Source of the DNA: Hesseltinella vesiculosa
Lineage: Eukaryota > Mucoromycota > Mucoromycetes > Mucorales > Cunninghamellaceae
Assembly (NCBI GenBank): GCA_002104935.1
Contig: MCGT01000001.1
Span: 1,381,001 to 1,445,000 of the forward strand
Direction of reading: 5' to 3'
DNA: 64,000 nucleotides
In this document: positions 1-10,335 of the stretch, piece after piece
Layout of the letters: the number at the start of each line of letters is the position of its first letter
How positions within the stretch are numbered: the stretch's first letter is position 1
Translations under genes and position numbers: made by a program
Notes under the pieces: model-generated
Databases searched by the model: none
What the model was told of the DNA's origin: nothing
Seen by the model: only the letters and a program-made list of their open reading frames with translations

Positions 1-1049
1 ATGAACGACAAGGAGATGATGATCCAGCATCTGCGCCAGGTCATCCAGCAACAACGCCAAGCATACGACGCCGACCCCCTGGTCAGCTTCTACCGCGACT
101 GCTCGCCCACCTCCTTTGCTATGCTGCCGACCATCTACGAAAGTGCATCACCTGCACTAACCCTTTACCCTGAAGACCAGGATGACACTACCGTCGACAA
201 CGATAGCGCCATCTCTTCCACATCGTCCTCGTCAGGCGCCATGGCCTCCACTGCATCCCCATCCTCTCGCCAACGCCTTGAGCACCAGCTTGACATCAGC
301 ACCCGTGCCTTGGACGACATGCACCAGAGGCACAAGCAATCGGTCGCCGAGAACGAGCAACTGTCGGACCAGATCAAGCAAATGATGTGCGTGTCCCGGT
401 CGGCCGAACAGCAAAGCGCCCAGCTACAGCAAGAACTCAGCAACGAAGTCAGCGACAAGCGCCGAATCATGGCCGAGCGTGACGCCGCCCTGGAACAGCG
501 TCAGCACATGGAAGACCAGATGGCCATCCTCATGGCCTCCAACAACCGCCTTGAGGCCCATATCAAACAAGAGCAACGCCGCATCCACGAACTGGAATCC
601 ATCCTTGCCACGTCGCTCCAGCCTACCGCAGCCACAGCCACCCAGGCTTGCATGTCCTATTCATCCTCGACCTACTCGTCCTTCACTGCTGAGCACGATC
701 CTTCCATGCTGGCTCTGTCGCCTGTCCTGGACAAGAGCATCAGCCAGCCGGCATGGCGGTCAGCCTCAACCTCACCTGCTTGCACTGGCCCTCTGGTGAA
801 TCAAGGACCATCGCCTTATTGTGAAATCTGTGAATGTCTTGGTCATGATGTTCTTGCCTGCACCTCTTTTTCAGAGCAACAGGACACACCTCAACTGGTA
901 AGTAGATTGCAAGTGATCGTTGGTGCCACCGCTGGCAACTCATCCTTTTTTTTTTTTTTTTTTTTTCATCAAAATAGTACTGCGTCAACTGTGATGTGTT
1001 TGGTAGCCATGCCACTTTGGACTGTCCCTGCTCAGATGAAACCTTTTGA
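1..1049 (+). CDS. CLIP-170-type microtubule plus-end protein, C-terminal part (5' partial)
   Basis: Exons 1-897 and 978-1049 join in frame to give the last 322 residues. The fragment is Ser/Thr-rich, then coiled coil (about residues 88-205), then two zinc knuckles: C274-x2-C277-x4-H282-x4-C287 and, in exon 2, C301-x2-C304-x5-H310-x4-C315. The protein ends in SDETF, a C-terminal acidic-aromatic tail like the DETF/EEY end of CLIP-170. In that family the knuckles and tail recruit dynactin and bind CAP-Gly domains. The N-terminal CAP-Gly domain expected for the family is not visible and should lie upstream of the window, so the ATG at base 1 is probably internal. The intron holds a long T run before AAAATAG. 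Family assignment rests on the paired knuckles plus the terminal motif; the coiled coil alone would not be diagnostic. Confidence 0.8.
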
Positions 1050-1171
1050 TCATGGCCGGCCATTTTTGACATGTGGTTGCAAACATAACTTCAATAGGAA
1101 ATAAAAAGTAGGGGTCCCTTTTTTTTTTTATTTATTTTTTTGTCTATCTACAGTTTACAATGGGTCTAGTT

Positions 1172-4035
1172 TTAGAACCTTTCCAGACGGATGGCGTCTT
1201 GAGGAAGATGGTTAAAAGAGGTTAGGCTGGCTCGAGGAGCCATGAGCTGAGAAACCGTCGGGAACTCGATGCGAGAGATGGGTGGCGGGGAAGGTGTGGT
1301 GGACGCTGTGCTGGGTGACGGTGCGACAAAGGTGCGGTCAAACGTCAGAGAAGTAGGCGGCTGCGTTGGCGACTGTCGTGTCGTTCCTGTGGACGTGTTG
1401 GGCAGCGATCCATGGCGGAGAGACGTGGAAGGATCCACGGGCGAGGTCGACGAAGGCGATACACGCTGGATCAAGGAGGATGCCATCTGCTCCATGCGGT
1501 GCAAGACACGTGTCAGCGTAGGTGATACTGGGCCCAAGTCGTCCTGATGCGTGGTATTGTTTGTGGCCGTGGTGGACGTAGGCGAGGAAGAGGGTGCGCT
1601 GGCTGGAGGAGGGGATGACGAGAATGCTGTGACCAAGGACAAGGGTGAGCCGGCGGCTGGTCTGGCAGGCGGAGAGGATGCCAAGGAGGAAGCGTTCATG
1701 GGGACAGGCATAGCCAGGCTCGTAGAGGAGGTGGCCAGGGGTGGGGATGAGGACGGTGGCGTTGGAGGGCTGTGGCCGCGGCCGAGAGGTGTGAAGTAGC
1801 GTTCCAGGGACTGCTGCTGCAGGGCACTTAATGGCAAGTCGTTGTCGCTATGACCGCGGCGGGTGGTGTTTGGCGCAGCCGCTGCTGACGCAGTTCCTTG
1901 GCGGTGCCACCGAAGGGCTGTGACTTCCATGCGATGGGCACTTTCCAGCGCACAGTCGAGTGAGCAAACAGTGAAGCGGACAGGGACTTGCATGCGGTTA
2001 TTACAGAGCCGTGCGAGATAAGCCACTTGGAAAGGGAACCAGGTGGACCACTGGTGACAGCAGTCGCACTGGCGAGCCTCGTTCAGGATGTGTGAGCGCA
2101 GCAGGCCGGGTATGGTGGCTGGCAGAGCATGGGATAGAAACTGACATTGCAAGCCTGGATCCATGTCTAATCGGCCGGCGAGGAGGTTGTCATGACGTGC
2201 GAAAGCGGTGGCGCCGTCGGGAAGAGGCGGTGATGGCGAAGGCGTGCAAAAGCGGAAGCCTGCGTTTGAATCCAGAGCGGCATGTTTCTGGCTGGTTTGC
2301 GGGGAGCCAAGGACCCAGTCGTAATGGCTCTGCCTCAGGTGCGCCTGCAGAGCTATTGTCTTCAAGGAAAGGACGCTGTGGAGAGACTGGAGCAGGTTGG
2401 GCGTAGCCAGCATGTCGATGGGTGGTGGCGTCAAGGCGGAGAGCAGGCGGGCAGCGGTCTCGTGCAATGTGTCAGAGTCGTGCTGGTTGCTGATCCATTT
2501 CCTTTTGATGCTGCGCTTCCAGTCGGCCGATGACAATTCCAGCGCAGCCGTCATGGGCTGCCAGGTGCGTAGCTGCGTCAACGACACGAGTGGGCACCAC
2601 TCGCCCGTGGCGGCAAGGTAGATGCCGTCCTGGTGCTCCATGTTGTCATTTTCGTAGAGGAGCAAGGTGCGTAGCGAGCCTCCCTTGCCGGCCAAGGCTG
2701 GTGGTGGTGGAGAGCGGTGGCGAGACCGGACCCATTGGTCTTGGATGTGGAACCTCCGAGGCTGAGCATGTTGAAAGGCAAAGGCGGTGGTGGGCACGAT
2801 GAGATGCAGATGCTGATCCAATTCACAGGCCGGAGCAATGGCGAGCAGAGATGGTGGCAGGTACGTCAGCAGGTTCCGCCGCAGGTCGACTTTTTCCAGC
2901 GACTTCATGTTTTGGAACACAAATGGAGGTAAGTGGCGGAGGCGGTTTTGAACGAGGCCGAGTTTGACGAGCTGGTCGAGGTTGGCCATGGAGGCGGGCA
3001 GGGTGGTGAGGCGGTTGTCGTTGAGATTGAACCACTGCAGCTGGCTGACAAGGCCGATGGTGCTGGGTAGGTGGAGGAGATTGTTGATGGCCAGATTGAG
3101 TCTCAGCAAGGGAATGCGGCACTGGTAGATGGTGGTGAACAGCAGCGGTGAGATGCGAGTCAGGCTGCACGTGTGCAGATCGAGGCTGACGAGCTGCTTG
3201 TACCCGTATTTTAAGAAATCCATAGGTAGGCCGCCCAGTGGGTTGCCAGACAGGTGTAGGTGCGTCAATGCCTGGGGTGGGTGGTACACAAGGGTCAGCG
3301 GCAGCTGTTCAAATTCATTGAACGAAAGGTTCAGCGTCTGGATGCTGTTGGGCAGCACCCCCGCCCCGTCGTCCAGCCCCGTCATTCGGTTTTTTTGAAG
3401 CAAAAGCACTTGTAGATTTGGGAGTTGCGAGATCACCGGAGGCATACCTTGGCAGGGACAGGCTGGTGAGCTTTGCCTTTTTTTTTTTTTTTTTTTTTTT
3501 TCATTTTCCACTCTTGGGGTTACCTTGAAAATCATTGCTGGAGAGGTCGAGCCCGCGGAGATTACCACAGCTGGCAAGGTCTGGAGGCAAGCTATTCAAG
3601 TGGTTGTCGCTGAGGGAGAGCCAAGCAAGCTGGTGAAAATGAGGGAACACGTTGACTGGGATGGATGTTAGTTTGTTCCTCGCTAGTGACAATGATGTGA
3701 GGTTGGTCAAGACCAGGATTTCCAACGGAAACTCTGAAAAGAGGTTGTTGCGCAGCGTCAGCTCTTTCAGAGAATGGCGCAATGTGGCAAGGGCCTTTAC
3801 AAAAGGAGCCATGGACGATAGCTGGTTGTTTCGCAGAAGAAGCGAGTGCACGGGTGGTTGGTTGGACTTTCGAAAAAACACGGTGCGAGTAGGCTCGAAA
3901 AGATCGATGTGGTGGGCCAAACTGAAAAGGTAAGAAAAAAAAAAACAGGTGAGCCAAGCTTTTACAAGCGTGAGCAACATACGCCTCACGATGATCGTCT
4001 AGATTGAGCCTTTTTTCATTATCATCCTCATCCAT
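1172..4035 (-). CDS. Leucine-rich-repeat protein with Ser/Pro-rich C-terminal region
   Basis: Three exons (4035-3983, 3921-3524, 3447-1172) give 908 residues in one frame; the first exon is only 53 nt. About ten LRR units with the LxxLxLxxNxLxxLP pattern fill roughly residues 35-330. A middle region carries a Cys-rich patch (CDCC, then CSLDC about 36 residues later) that could bind zinc. The C-terminal 250 residues are low-complexity Ser/Pro/Thr. There is no signal peptide, transmembrane segment, kinase, cyclase or phosphatase domain, so this is probably a cytosolic scaffold rather than a receptor or adenylate cyclase. Intron 2 carries a run of more than 20 A on the coding strand. Substrate and partners cannot be read from sequence. 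Confidence 0.8.
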
Positions 4036-4234
4036 TCTTGTCTTGTTTTGTGAAAAGAGGAGGACCCTTGCGAGTAAGGAAAGAAAAAAAAAAAAATAGT
4101 GGAGAGAGCGGGAAAAATGATCACTGAATCAGGCAGTTGCCAAAAAAATGCCCCCGGTTTCAGGTCCAACAAGCAAACAATTTCAGTAAAATGCAATAAA
4201 GTTGAAGATTTATCGAACAAACAAAAATTAAAGA

Positions 4235-5920
4235 CTATTTCTCTTTACTGTCTTGGTTAGCGCTGTCGGAAGGCATTCCTGGCTGAGAAGGCAAGGAAAT
4301 GGATAAATTCTTAGCAAAATTTTTCCAAGTCGACAGTAGGTCGGGCTGGATGATTTTCAGCAAGTTATGCGTGCAGCTGCTGGGCTGAATGGCTTTTTTT
4401 TTTTTTTAAAAAAAAAGAGATGAGTGACGTTCTTTTCGGCTGCTGCCATTCGATAGATTACCATGAACATCTTTAACACTACAAGTACAACGCGTCACGG
4501 TCTCTGGGTCCAGTGGACAATGAATAAAGCCCTCCTTTTGGTAACCAATGTCATTAAAGAAATGCACCTCACTCTTATCCAAAAACATGGACGCAGCAAT
4601 GGTGCGCACAGGATCACCCCAACTAAGAAAAAAAAAAAAAGAAGAATGAAACCCAACCGTTCCCTCCGGTTCCGTTGATCTTACCGCTCGTAGAAAAAAC
4701 CTCCCAGCTTATCCAAAAAGTCAAAATATTTTCGATAGGCTGAAGTGCGCACCCAGGAAAGGTCCATGATTTCAAAATTAGACCACATGTGGCACATGTT
4801 AAATTGGGCGTCGTCGGCATCCAGGATCCATGGCCGGATGGTTTCTTCTCTCGGCTTGATCAATTCAGGGTTCATGTTCATAAATGTACGCGTATTGTCC
4901 CACAATGTGGTCACAGCCTCGTGCTGCTCAACAAAGGACAAAGCAAAGCCTGCGAAAAAAAAAAAAAAAAAAAAAAAAAGTGTCATTATCAATGGCCGGG
5001 GTGGTTGGCCACTTGCCTAATTTCTTATTGTTTTCTTTCATAAAGGCAAAGGGATCATCAGGCATGGAACAGGAGTAATGAGCATTTGGCTCGACGCGCC
5101 AGGTGAATTCAGCATGGTTAAAAAGAGGATGTAAAAAGAAGAGACCGGCTTGATATCTGCGAAAAGAGTGAGACGCCTAATCCATTTTCTTTTTTTCATC
5201 GCTGGGCAGGGCTCACCTTAACAGCTGATGGTAAGAAAGGCTTTGGCCACGGAAAATGTTGTACATGTTGAGGATGGCTTCTTCTGCTTTGGGAATGTCC
5301 ACCCATCGAGGATAATTCCAGGCTTCGGTGTCAATTTTACCGAAAAAGATGGGCGCGTCGGTGATTTTGCTGACGTAGTGACGGAATTGCCAATGGAAGT
5401 ACTGATTATTCAAAAGGACCCAGGGATACTTGTACTTGTGATTGAAGCGATCTTCGACGTCACGCATGACGGCACGGGCTTGGGGTAGATTCTCATTGCG
5501 CACAATCATGTAGAGCACGCCGCGAGTGGTATGGTTTGCCCAGGTGGACAAGGGGATCTCGTGGTCATGGATGAAATCGGGATGGATCAAATGCGGCACC
5601 TTGTCATGCTCGGATTGGACGTGGTGAGGCAGAGGATGAGCAGGGGTGACAGGAGACGGCTCAGATAAAGCTGCCACGTCGGGGCGGTCCAGTAGCTCCG
5701 CCACGTTCAAAGCCCGCTTGCTGGGCAACAATGGCCGTTGTGTACCTGCATGGGCGTCGTAGAGCACATACATCAATGCCACGCCCACCAACACCGCGGT
5801 CAGGCGCATCCATGACCGTCGCATCAAACCCATTTTCCATTTGACTAATTGCATGCACGGCCTATGATGCCCTTTTAAATATCCCTCGTCGACCTCGGTT
5901 GAGTGTTTGATGCCGCCCAT
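4235..5920 (-). CDS. Alpha-1,2-mannosyltransferase, glycosyltransferase family 15 (KRE2/MNT1 type)
   Basis: Five exons (5920-5217, 5156-5017, 4949-4685, 4622-4462, 4392-4235) give 475 residues. It is a type II Golgi membrane protein by design: short basic cytosolic tail, one TM segment (about residues 41-57), stem, then a lumenal GT15 domain. Recognisable family blocks are VRNENLPQARAVMRDVEDRFN, YPWVLLNNQ, the TWRVEPNAHYSCS block holding the metal/nucleotide-binding acidic residue, FNMCHMWSNFEI and FYERWGDPVRTIAASMF, plus conserved cysteines near the C-terminus. It should add alpha-1,2-mannose to O- or N-linked glycans of secreted and wall proteins using GDP-mannose. Intron 2 uses a GC donor. 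Intron 4 ends in an A run directly before AG. A downstream Met at residue 23 is an alternative start. Confidence 0.93.
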
Positions 5921-6366
5921 GGTCGGTAAAGAGAATGGATGAAAATGAAAAGAAAATAGGACAAAAAGGAAAATAAATCAATCCTTGAAAAGAAGTACAT
6001 TCTAATAAAAAAAAAAAAAAAAAAGGACGGGGGGCCAAGGGGGAGGTTCCGTCCAAGCACACGCTTTGGCTCGATTCATAGATAGCCACCGTGAAATCTG
6101 TTGGGTCTGGCTGGATCCAATGGTGCCAATGCGACGCGCTGGTACAAATCGTTTGTTTTTTTTTGGTCGCCTTTTTTTTTGTTCGTTGTACTTTTGCCAG
6201 AAGGTGAGTTTATTTACAAAATGACAATGGGCTCTGGTTGAAAAGAATGCGATAAAAAATTAAAAACTTGAGATGATGTGCGGGTGATGCAAAAAAGAAA
6301 GCAGGGGGCAAAAAAGAATCCTTGGCCAGACAAGGAGAAAAAAATAACACGGGGCAAACCAACATT
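5921..6366. other. Intergenic spacer
   Basis: No supported gene. It contains homopolymer runs (for example at 6008-6024) and probable 5' leader sequence of the mannosyltransferase gene. The short frames here read through A/T runs. Confidence 0.6.
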
Positions 6367-6956
6367 TCAATCAACATCCATCCAATCCACAGGTTGCATG
6401 CTTTTCCAAGAAGGAGGTGACCTACCCAAAAAAAAAAAAAAAAAATTGTGAGCTCAGATGTATTGCCGCATTTCTTATTTTTGCCCTTCTGCTTTACCTT
6501 TGGATAGGAACTCGCAGGACAGCTTGGGGGATACACAGTTGACCATCATGACGTTTCTCCATCATTAGCATGTGACCATTCACCATGGCCGGTGCAAAGG
6601 AAGCGCCAGGGCTCAAAAGCTGACGAATATCTGGAAGCTGAGGCCCCGCGCAAGCTGGTTCGTCTTGATCTTGGCAAGTCATGAGGGTATCTTGATGCAT
6701 CGACAGTGACGCATTGGGCTCTACTAGGAACAACATAAAAAGATGTTACATGGATGTTAGCGCGAATCTTCAGTACCGTACCTTTGTAGGCTGGAGGAGA
6801 TGAGTGGTGTTGGATAGGAGCTGGCATGGGTAAAGGAGCTGGCCTAGAACATTCATACAGCTGTGATCGTTTCTGGCGTTTGTTCCACGTCACATCGTCA
6901 TGGCACGCTCGTTTTCGACTAAAATGAGAATGGAATGATGGGTATGCTGTCAACAT
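6367..6956 (-). CDS. Small uncharacterised protein
   Basis: Exons 6956-6782, 6723-6498 and 6421-6367 join in frame to give 151 residues ending SMQPVDWMDVD. The protein is polar, with a basic cluster (NKRQKR) near the N-terminus that could act as a nuclear signal and a Pro/Gln/His-rich centre. No known domain was recognised. The three splice junctions are good and the C-terminal part is compositionally protein-like, which is why it is retained. The 5' end is uncertain: upstream in-frame sequence (to about 7187) is T-rich and reads like an intron or leader, so the true start may lie in another upstream exon. Confidence 0.45.
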
Positions 6957-7252
6957 GGCTATTGGTACTAAGAAGATGCAATAAAATAAATATAATAAAT
7001 CAATAAAAAAAAGTAAAAGAAAAAAAAAACACGGGAGCTGGGGAAAAATAATGCACGATTTTAATTTTTTTTCCAGAAGCTTCATCAGCGCGCTCTGAAT
7101 TGACAGTTGCAAGGCCGGCGAGTCATGTTTATTGAAAAGGGAGAAAGAGTGGGTGCGAAAGGTGTGTATGTTACAAGCCATCATCAAATGACAGGAAGGA
7201 ATGGAAGAAACTATTGGTAGAACAGAGGGGAATCAATATGAAAAAAAAAAAA

Positions 7253-8928
7253 CTAAGGATCAAAATCATGGATCTCTAACACAGTTTTGTCGCCCTGGTC
7301 ACTGGCAGAGTTCTCGTCGATTGGGCGCTGCATGACGAGGATGGCTTTCGATTCGTTGAACTGCAATTTCCAGACAAGTTTGGCAGGGGTGGTCAGGGTG
7401 CGGATGAGGCGGCCATTGTGTGGGTTCCAGAGTTTGACACGGCCATCGTTGCCACCGCTGACCATCCAGCGATGATCGGTTTGAATGCAAGTGATGGAGT
7501 TGTCGTGCGCTGAGATGCGTTGCAGGCATTCAAAGGAGTCCCAGTCCCACACACGGATGCAGCCGTCAGCGCCGCCGCTGACCATGGTGGTGCGCCAAGT
7601 CGTCGGTTGGCCACGCTCGGTATGGGGTGAGGAGACCAGTTCCAATTGGCCAACAAGCGAGGTATGGCCGTGAAGGACAGCCAGACATTCACCGGTTTTG
7701 ACCGACCATACACGAATATGGGTAGCATACGAGCCCGTCGCCACCTTTTCGCCATCGGTGACGATCGAGTAGATTTGTGATTGATGACCCGACAGAACAT
7801 GCAAAAGTGTGCCAGTGTTGAGATCCCAGATGCGGGCGGTGGTGTCGTAGGAGCCAGAGACCAGAATATTGTCACAGATATCCAAACAGCGAATGGATTG
7901 TTGATGGCCCACCAACACATGCAGTAGCTTGCCTTGTTCAATGTCCCAAATACGGAGAGTATAGTCCCTTGATCCGGTCACCAAGGTACGTTTGTCCTTC
8001 ATCTTCAAGCATCGGACTGTCTGGGCATGGCCGGCTAGGACATGCAGCAGCTCCCCGGTTTCCAGGTTCCATACACGGACATCTCTGAGAAATTAAAAAG
8101 GATGACATCAGTTGTCAGCTTTCCTCCCCTCCTTTTTTTTTTTCTCTCATACCTATCACAACCAGCCGAGACAAGAATTCGATCGGGATCAAGTGGATCA
8201 TCACCACCTTTGAATTCCAAAGCCCACACACCGCCTTCATGGCCCAGCAACGTCCGGACTTTACGACCAGTGGCAGTATCAAAGACTTCAATGCGATGGT
8301 TGTCACAGCCGACCACAATGTACTTATCGTCACACTGAAGCGAGGTGACTAGCCCATCCAGGCCATGATCGACATAGCGGATCTGGCCACCCCGCTGCCA
8401 ATCAGCATTGGTCTTGAATTTTCGTCGAAAGAGCGCTCGATAAGATGCAGGCAGCACAGGCAATGGTGAGGAAGCAGGCTGGGCAACGGCATGGAGGTAG
8501 GGGATATCGTAAGCGTATTTTGCACATAACCGTTTCCAGATGGAATCATCCTTCAGCAGCTTGTTCCAATGCCGAGACACACGGGCAATCTGAGCCAATG
8601 TAAACGGTTTGTCAATGTGGGACAGGATGGCCAAGGCAATCTCCATCGGCAGACGTTTCAAAAAGTCAACCTTCAGACGGGGAGCAATGAGATTATGCAA
8701 ATAGGCAAGTTGTGTATGGTCGCATTGATCGATGATATCCGTGAGCAGCTGCTCCTGCTGTCGACTGGAGAGATGCTGAAAAGTGCATTTGACCTGCTCT
8801 GATGGGAAATACGCTGGCGTAGGGGTGCATAAACTACTGACAGGAGGGCTTGGAGGAGCATCGGGTATGGAGTTGTTGAAGGTCGTATTGAAATTAGAAT
8901 TATCTTGATTGGTCGTGGTAATGAACAT
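7253..8928 (-). CDS. F-box/WD40-repeat protein, SCF substrate adaptor (Cdc4/Fbw7-like)
   Basis: Two exons (8928-8153 and 8084-7253) give 535 residues. A disordered N-terminus precedes an F-box (about residues 90-137, starting LPMEIALAILSHI and ending SIWKRLCAKY). From about residue 205 a propeller of seven or eight WD40 repeats follows, with clear GH...WD signatures such as VRVWNLETGELL and LRIWDIEQGKLL. In this architecture the F-box binds Skp1 in the SCF ubiquitin ligase and the propeller recognises phosphorylated substrates. The Cdc4/Met30/Pop subfamily is plausible from the linker before the F-box, but the substrate cannot be decided. The single intron is 68 nt and lies inside a WD repeat. 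Confidence 0.9.
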
Positions 8929-9263
8929 GGTGACAAAGACGGTGGGATGGGAAAGAAGGACAGGCTAGCACAATATAAAAAAATAATAAAAAAACTGCAC
9001 AACGAAGACCGAGTTCAACAAATGCAAATAAGAATAAATAAAAAATAATACTATTACAAGAAGTCAGAGAAGGGATAAGACGGTGGGCAAAGCAGAGTAG
9101 GGGAAGCGACAAAAGAAGAAAACGAAAAAAAAAACAAGCTGCCCTTTTTTTTTCTCAAATTTGCTTCAAAAAGGGCACCAATCAGCGAGCTCAATTTTGC
9201 CCAAAAATAACTTTTTCCAAACAAGCTTTCATTTTTATTCAAATCGTTGGAGTTTAGGGATGT
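8929..9263. other. Intergenic spacer between COX7 3' end and F-box gene 5' end
   Basis: AT-rich with short A/T runs. No coding region or RNA gene was seen. Confidence 0.6.
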
Positions 9264-9518
9264 TTATTTCTCTTTGCCTACAGCCATTCTATTGAAAAGA
9301 CAGTCAGCAAATCTGTGATGGTGTGTGGAAGGAAAAAAAAAAAAAACACTTTACCGGAATACGCCATTGGTCACACCGACGAGCCCCACTGCGATCATGG
9401 CGCTGGCCACCACAACATATAATTTGTCTCTTGGCCCTTTCAGGAACAACGGAGTTTGATGGTATCCTTGGAAATGCTTTTGGTGCTCTATCACTCGGTT
9501 TCGTTTATTCAATAACAT
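9264..9518 (-). CDS. COX7: Cytochrome c oxidase subunit 7 (COX7/VIIa family)
   Basis: Exons 9518-9355 and 9288-9264 give 62 residues, matching the usual length of about 60. The N-terminal matrix stretch has the family pattern NxVIEHQKHFQ, then TPLFLKGPRDK, one TM helix (LYVVVASAMIAVGLVGVTNGV) and a short tail RMAVGKEK. The tail resembles the MATGKGKK end of filamentous-fungal homologues. It is a structural subunit of complex IV in the inner mitochondrial membrane. The second exon holds only the last eight residues, so the gene is easily missed. The start was chosen because an acceptor-like CCCAAG lies immediately upstream and the length fits; an extra 5' exon cannot be excluded. Confidence 0.85.
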
Positions 9519-10335
9519 CTTGGGCCAAAACAATGGGAAAAATAGAAAAGGGAGAGAAGAAAGAAAAAATGGATGGAGGAGTCGATGAAACATCTCATTT
9601 TAGTCTTTGTTTGTCCTTGGGAAAAAAAAAAAAATTAGGGTGTGTGACATGCACCAGCCTAAGCATTTTTGTACGCCTTTGGCACAAGCAAAGACGTTTG
9701 AGAAAAAAAGAACACCAGAGAAATAAACTGTTGACGCTTCGGCAATACAGGTAAACCCTCTTTTTTTTTGCATCTCTACCGGGGTTGGTTCTACCTCGAA
9801 GGGACTGTCCGTGGGGCCTGGTGCTCGTACCAATGTACAAACAATTTAAATGGTCATTCCAGGTAGGCATGCCTCCACTTTTCCAACAAAAACCAACTTT
9901 GACGTCATCATCGTTGTTCCTCTTCATGTGTGCACTTCTTGCTAGCAGCTATTTTTTTTGGTCCGACGCCTGTCGGAGCGTCAAACATTGGATGCCTGTT
10001 GGCTAGCCATTGTTGAATGTTTCCGCATGATGCAGACAATGTCATCCTCATGCTCTGCTGGGGAGCCTCGCTTTTAAACGAAGCAACAGCTTAGCCCAAA
10101 TAAAAAAAAAATAAGCCCTTTCTCTGTAACATCCTATCTTGTGGTGGGCATGTCCAGTAGAGACGATGGAATGGAAGCAGTGTCGGGAAACATCTTGAGC
10201 TGCGCCCTGACCTTGTCGACAAATTGGCTAAGCCGCCTGCCAAAAAAAAAAAAAAAAAAAAAAAAGACAAGCGGCGCTCATGCATTTTTTTTTCTTTCGC
10301 TTTCCCTCGTTTCCCATTTGCTATTCGTTTCAACC
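9519..10335. other. Shared divergent promoter region of COX7 and DRS1
   Basis: About 0.8 kb between two divergently transcribed genes. It contains several A/T runs, including one of more than 20 A at 10242-10264. The frames seen across it cross these runs and look spurious. Confidence 0.6.

Noticed and set aside
740..1072. Minus-strand frame of 110 residues over the CLIP-like gene
   Set aside because: It is the complement of a well-supported coding exon and intron and has no motif of its own.
9595..10006. Overlapping frames on both strands in the COX7-DRS1 promoter
   Set aside because: They cross A/T homopolymers, have no splice partners and no motif.
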